From: Azolla pinnata
Taxonomy: Eukaryota; Streptophyta; Polypodiopsida; Salviniales; Salviniaceae
Length of the DNA stretch: 64,000 nt
Direction of reading: 5' to 3'
Assembly (NCBI GenBank): GCA_037176905.1
Contig: JBBBWG010012223.1
Coordinates: forward strand, 111,329-175,328
Below the pieces are notes generated by a model. The model ran no database searches, was not told where the DNA came from, and saw only the letters and a list, made by a program, of their open reading frames with translations. A program made the translations under genes and the position numbers. The first letter of the stretch is position 1. The number at the start of each line of letters is the position of its first letter. Below, in pieces: positions 59,790 through 64,000 of this stretch.

Positions 59790-61854
59790 TATGTGTCGGA
59801 ATATGAAGGACGTCATCACAACATGGCAACGTTGTGGTGCGAATTTTCTTGGCAAAAAAGTTTATGGAATGGCCCTCTCCTTCTATGGATCCCCCCACCA
59901 CCACCATTAAAACCATCATCTACAGGAGAAAGAAAAGAAGGCGTATCCACGGCTATCGTTGAGGTTGCGACTTTGGCCCATGAGACAAAAGAAACACATA
60001 CAATTCCAGTGGATGTGTAATCGAGCCGGTCGACGCGAGAGCAAAGAGCTTCCCGAGAAAGTCAAAAGGTATGTCTAACAACTAAGATGGGATGGATGAA
60101 TGATTTTTCTAGTTTTCTTGGATCATTTCCCACCCGAATGGCTAGTGATGTTTAAACCAGGGTCTGTTTGATCGTTACCGTCAGAAGTGGATCCTAATTA
60201 TATCTGAATGGGAGTCATTAGTGATATTCAATCGACACTTTACAGGTCAGCTTTAGCATATGGCTAACTAAAGTAGGAGGTCTGATAGTTGATCCATATA
60301 TATATATATATATATATATATATCTATGCAATCTCATACTGCTGGCTCTCTTTACAGCTTGTTTAAGCCTTAATGTTGGCATGACATGCGCCAGACCATA
60401 TGCCTTGCTGGCGATTTGCTGTTGCTCATCTCCATTGAGTTGACCTTGATGTTTTGTTTCGGCATGAAACCAGATCCCCTTCAGCAAAAGAAATACGAAT
60501 TTTGAGTGTGTTGAGGTCAATGCATTCACATATGCATGGCACCGACTGCAAATCAAAGAGAAGCTGGCATCGAAATGGGCCCCGCTTCGTGGGATCGTAA
60601 CTAATGATCAACAAAAACAGTTGGATTTGATTCGATTTTCGAGGGCCTCTCTACAATTGGGCCTGTTTTCTGAAAACCACAGGCATGATTTGGTAGGTAA
60701 GTGTTCTTGTTTCGGATCGCATTTCGCATGGTATAAAAGCTTAGTCTTTAACTGAGAAGGGAAGACATTTCACACATTTCTTCAATTTGATTTTATCCAA
60801 GGAGCTTTTTTTTTGTTGTTTTTACAGAATTTGGTTATATTATTCATCGCATGATGGCGATAGCCAGAGGCTTTGAGTTGCTCAAAGGGGCTTTCATTGT
60901 AGTGAGACATGAACTCTGCAACTCTCTCCAGAATTACTGTATGTCCCACTAATCACATATGAAGGCTTGATTTCACCCAAATTCCTATAAGCCTGCGGAG
61001 TTTGAACCGAAGACCCCTTTTCTTCGAGACAAAACATCCCTTCCACTGGGAGCTGTCAAGTGAATGATTTGTCATTTAAGAGTAGTTGCTTGAATTACTA
61101 ACTAATTAGGCTTGGTGGACTTACATAACTAACTTTACTCATCTTTCTTGGAAGCTATATACCATCTACTTGTAATTTTCTTTTAGTTATCAATGCAAGA
61201 AACCTCCCTAATACTGTGAGGCGCTTTTCGTGTGTGATAGCAGTTGGGAGTAATGTCTGCCTCCTAGAGGTGTTTCTTACTTCTATAGTAAAACTTAGTC
61301 GGTTGCAACTTAGATGCAACGTCGTTCTTTCTTGGCTTGTTAACCGATTCTGTTTATCCTAAGATGTCTTTAAACATTATGGTTTTTAGTCGTACTCCAA
61401 AAAAGAGGGTTCTACAGTACAGAAGAACTGGTAATCACTTCTCCAAAAAAAAGAGGGTTCTACAATACAGAAAAACTGGTAATCGCTTACCGACAGATAA
61501 CTTGCCACTGTCTTGGCAAAGTGCTTTTCACAATCAAAGTGGGCCAAAACCCAAATCCTGCTCTGATGGAAGATCATGGTGGCATTGAACAATCTGTATG
61601 TGATTTTTCACAATCAAAGTGTGGGAAAACCCAAAATCCTGCTCTAATGAATGAAGAGCATGTGGCATCGACAAATCTGTATATTGCACAACACAGGATA
61701 TTGTTTGATTATCGAAGACGTACCTCTGGAGCGCCTGTGGACAGGGTTTAGATCCGAGGATGAGTTTATTTCCATTGGCATAGGGAGGGCAGATACATGT
61801 ATGAGATCTGTACACATTTGATTCGTAATATGTTGGTTGCCTCGATATGATGTG
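59790..61854. other. Spacer between the two DC1-RING genes
   Basis: No gene recognised. Contains (TA)n at about 60296-60322. Two short tandem duplications follow: AAGAGGGTTCTACA near 61404 and 61451, and CACAATCAAAGTG near 61530 and 61610. Confidence 0.6.
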
Positions 61855-63104
61855 TCAGGGCATGATTTCTATCTCACTCCTGCAAATGGGGCACAAAAAG
61901 CTCCTCTCCATCCACTCGAGCAGGCATTCGAGATGGAAGCCATGTCCGCAGCTCGTGCTCATCTTGGGCTTCAGTTCTCCGAATCCTAGCACGATCAAGA
62001 GCACCACAGCGCAATCAGCCAATACAATTGCAATGGCCCCTTTGTATATGTAAACAGTAAAGTCGATCGCCGTTTTATGCATTCTAACTCGATCGCGTCG
62101 AGCGAGATCGAAATGAACCGCATCGAGCGAGATCGAAATCAATCGCGTCGAGCGAGATCGGAATCAATCGCGTCGAGCGAGATTGGAATCAATCGCGTCG
62201 AGCGAGATTGGAATCAATCGCGTCGAGCGAGATCGAAATCAATGGCGTTGAGCGAGATCGAAATCCATCGCGTCGAGCGAGATCGAATCAATTGCGTCGA
62301 GCGAGATCGAAATCAATCGCGTCGACCGAGATCGAATCAATCGCGTCGAGCGAGATCGAATCAATCGCGTCGAGCGAGATCGAATCAAGAGCGAGATCGG
62401 AATCAATCGCGTCGAGCGAGATGGATCACGGCGTTGCAGGAAAACGATAATAATCGGCAATCGGATCATCACCATCACCATCACCATCATCACCACCACC
62501 ACCACCGTCATCGAATCTTACCGTTGAAGCAAATAGGGCACGCATCGGGCTGATCATCGACGGCGGCGGCGGCGGCGGCGCCTCGGGCGCTGGATTGCAA
62601 GGCGGCGACGAGCGATCGTGCGAAGCGCAGCACGTTCTCGGCGGTGGCGATGTCGCTATCGGTGGGGACATGCTCTGCGAAGCCGCGGATGAGAGCTTTG
62701 AGATCGAAGTCGGCGGAATCGTGGGTCGATATTGTCGCATGGCTGGTTGAGGATGATGCCCATGGTGGAGCCGATGGTGATGCCGATGATGGAGCCGATG
62801 GTGATGCCGATGATGGTGCCGACGATGATGCCGATGAGGAGTGCGGAGATTCGATCTCGTGGACAATGTTGGTGCACCCGGGATGAAGGCGGAATTCGCA
62901 ACCTTGGGAGCAATGGAAGTGCCACCCCGCGACCAGATCGCGGCACCGATTGCAGGAAGCATTGGAGCCGCTTGTGGCGAGCTTGAGCTGGTGATTCGGG
63001 TGATCGGGGTGCCAGGTGCGGGTTCCAAGTGTGGCGCAGAACTGATGGAGGAGGAACTCCGGGTCGCAAGACTTGCAGGCGTAGCACAGCTGCGGCGCGA
63101 CCAT
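61855..63104 (-). CDS. DC1-RING-H2 protein, copy B, two 3' exons
   Basis: Exon 1 (63104-62522, from the first ATG) and exon 2 (61985-61855) join across a 536-nt phase-1 GT-AG intron, giving 237 residues from that ATG. The DC1 part matches modules 3 and 4 of copy A: CYACKSCDPEFLLHQFC and WHFHCSQGCEFRLHPGC. The linker is Ser/Ala/Pro-rich, followed by a helical region and poly-Ala. The RING-H2 ligands are Cys189, Cys192, Cys207, His209, His212, Cys215, Cys226 and Cys229, with ACPICFNG, CGHGFHLEC and CPICRSEIEIMP at the end. The true protein probably starts further upstream. FCNGCRRP, which holds the first Zn-binding Cys pair of the DC1 module, is in frame just before this ATG, and no earlier ATG is available in that frame. 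A 5' exon may lie beyond the window edge, or the copy is N-terminally truncated. Confidence 0.8.
62085..62425. repeat. 24/25-bp tandem repeat in the RING intron of copy B
   Basis: About 13 copies of CGCGTCGAGCGAGATCGAAA plus TCAAT, in the intron that splits the RING. A CAT/CAC run follows at about 62466-62508. The intron of copy A lacks this array, which explains most of the size difference (118 versus 536 nt). Confidence 0.9.
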
Positions 63105-63283
63105 CGGCCGACGGCATCCGTTGCAGAATCGCCGGCGCCTTTTATCGGGAAACGGAAAAAGACAATTCGATCGGATCGAATTCGGTACTTGAGATTCTTC
63201 TACTAACCAATTCGGATTCGGATTCTACGTTAACTATCCAGCATTCTGAACAAATTTCCCGGTATTCTGGCCTATTAACATTC

Positions 63284-63319
63284 TAGCCAAGCATAACATT
63301 CTTGTGTTATGCTTGGCTA
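63284..63319. repeat. Perfect 15-bp inverted repeat with 6-nt loop
   Basis: TAGCCAAGCATAACA at 63284-63298 pairs exactly with TGTTATGCTTGGCTA at 63305-63319. The surrounding sequence has repeated ATTCT words. Confidence 0.9.
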
Positions 63320-63795
63320 TGAATAGCCCATTGTTGCAGAATCGATGGCGTTCGTTAAAGCGACGATCAGGTTTCGCGGCATAACTCGCAACTACTAGTA
63401 TTGGGATTCTGCTAACCATTAGGATTCTAGTAACCGTCGGCATTCTGAATCACTTGTCGGTGTTCTTAGGACACTTCCTCGCATATTTTGGTCTATTAAC
63501 ATTCTAGTCTCTTTAATATTCTTGTATTACACTCTGACTATAAATAGCCCACCTTGTCATCCACCTTGTAAAATACCCTAATTAACCTCTAGTCTTGCAA
63601 ATAAATGCACATATTGTCTCGACTACTACGATGGTGTGATTCTTACTACGATCCCTTAACTCTTGTTGCTCTCATTGTCTATCTTAACTCTTGTTACTCT
63701 CATAATTGTCTATCTTGCTTTCAAAGTATCTTAAATCCCTAAATCTTATAATCTTTAATACTCTTGTACTACACTTGGCGATAAAATAGCCCACC

Positions 63796-64000
63796 TTATA
63801 ATACCCAAATTCAATTCTAGTCTTGCAAATACATGCATACATTGTCTCAAGTACTTTCCCTCGCTGTCTATCTTGCTTTCAAAGTATCTTAAATCAGCAC
63901 TATCGTGCAAAGAACGGGTAATATTATAATACCCAAATTCAATTCTAGTCTTGCAAATACATGCATACATTGTCTCAAGTACTTTCCCTCGCTGTCTATC
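63796..64000. repeat. Direct repeat with 128-bp offset reaching the window edge
   Basis: Copy 1 at 63796-63872 is repeated at 63924-64000 with almost no differences, sharing TTATAATACCCAAATTCAAT and GTCTTGCAAATACATGCATA. A more diverged copy lies near 63565-63640. The unit continues beyond the window. Confidence 0.9.

Overview
The window is nuclear DNA of a land plant. Genes are split by short GT-AG introns, telomere-type TTTAGGG repeats recur, and the encoded families are plant-type. A fern is my best guess, because the intronless PPR protein resembles the large PPR families of homosporous ferns, but that rests on memory of protein style and not on a search. A run of 100 N at 41803-41902 marks an assembly join.

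Layout. An ASG1-like gene (4678-709, minus) is followed by a long repeat-rich stretch and an unresolved minus-strand gene or relic (about 11200-9616). A nine-exon HAD-type phosphatase lies on the minus strand (15378-11579). Telomere-like and 36-bp tandem repeats lead into a five-exon GH5 endo-beta-mannanase (21244-24941, plus). A second telomere-like array precedes an intronless chloroplast acetylglutamate kinase (27141-28223, plus). Next come a conserved but uncharacterised plant gene (30877-34766, plus), an intronless PPR gene (35913-38162, plus), and a CFL1-like WW/EAR gene (42691-45055, plus) just after the assembly gap. On the minus strand follow an unrecognised small gene (about 50218-49818), a UBE2S/UBC22-type ubiquitin-conjugating enzyme (55152-52357), and two tandem DC1 genes (59254-57781 and 63104-61855).

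The most interesting result is the DC1 pair. Read as single exons, both look like ordinary DC1 proteins with odd tails. In both, a short second exon completes a RING-H2 finger through a phase-1 intron placed identically inside the RING. They are therefore tandem paralogues of a DC1-RING protein, probably E3 ubiquitin ligases, with very different linkers between the two halves.

The other striking object is a perfect hairpin of two 48-nt arms and an 18-nt loop at 51650-51763. Most of the remaining sequence is micro- and minisatellite. The genes do not form a pathway or operon; apart from the DC1-RING pair they are unrelated neighbours. Exon borders were set by hand from splice consensus, frame continuity and remembered family alignments. 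No search was run.
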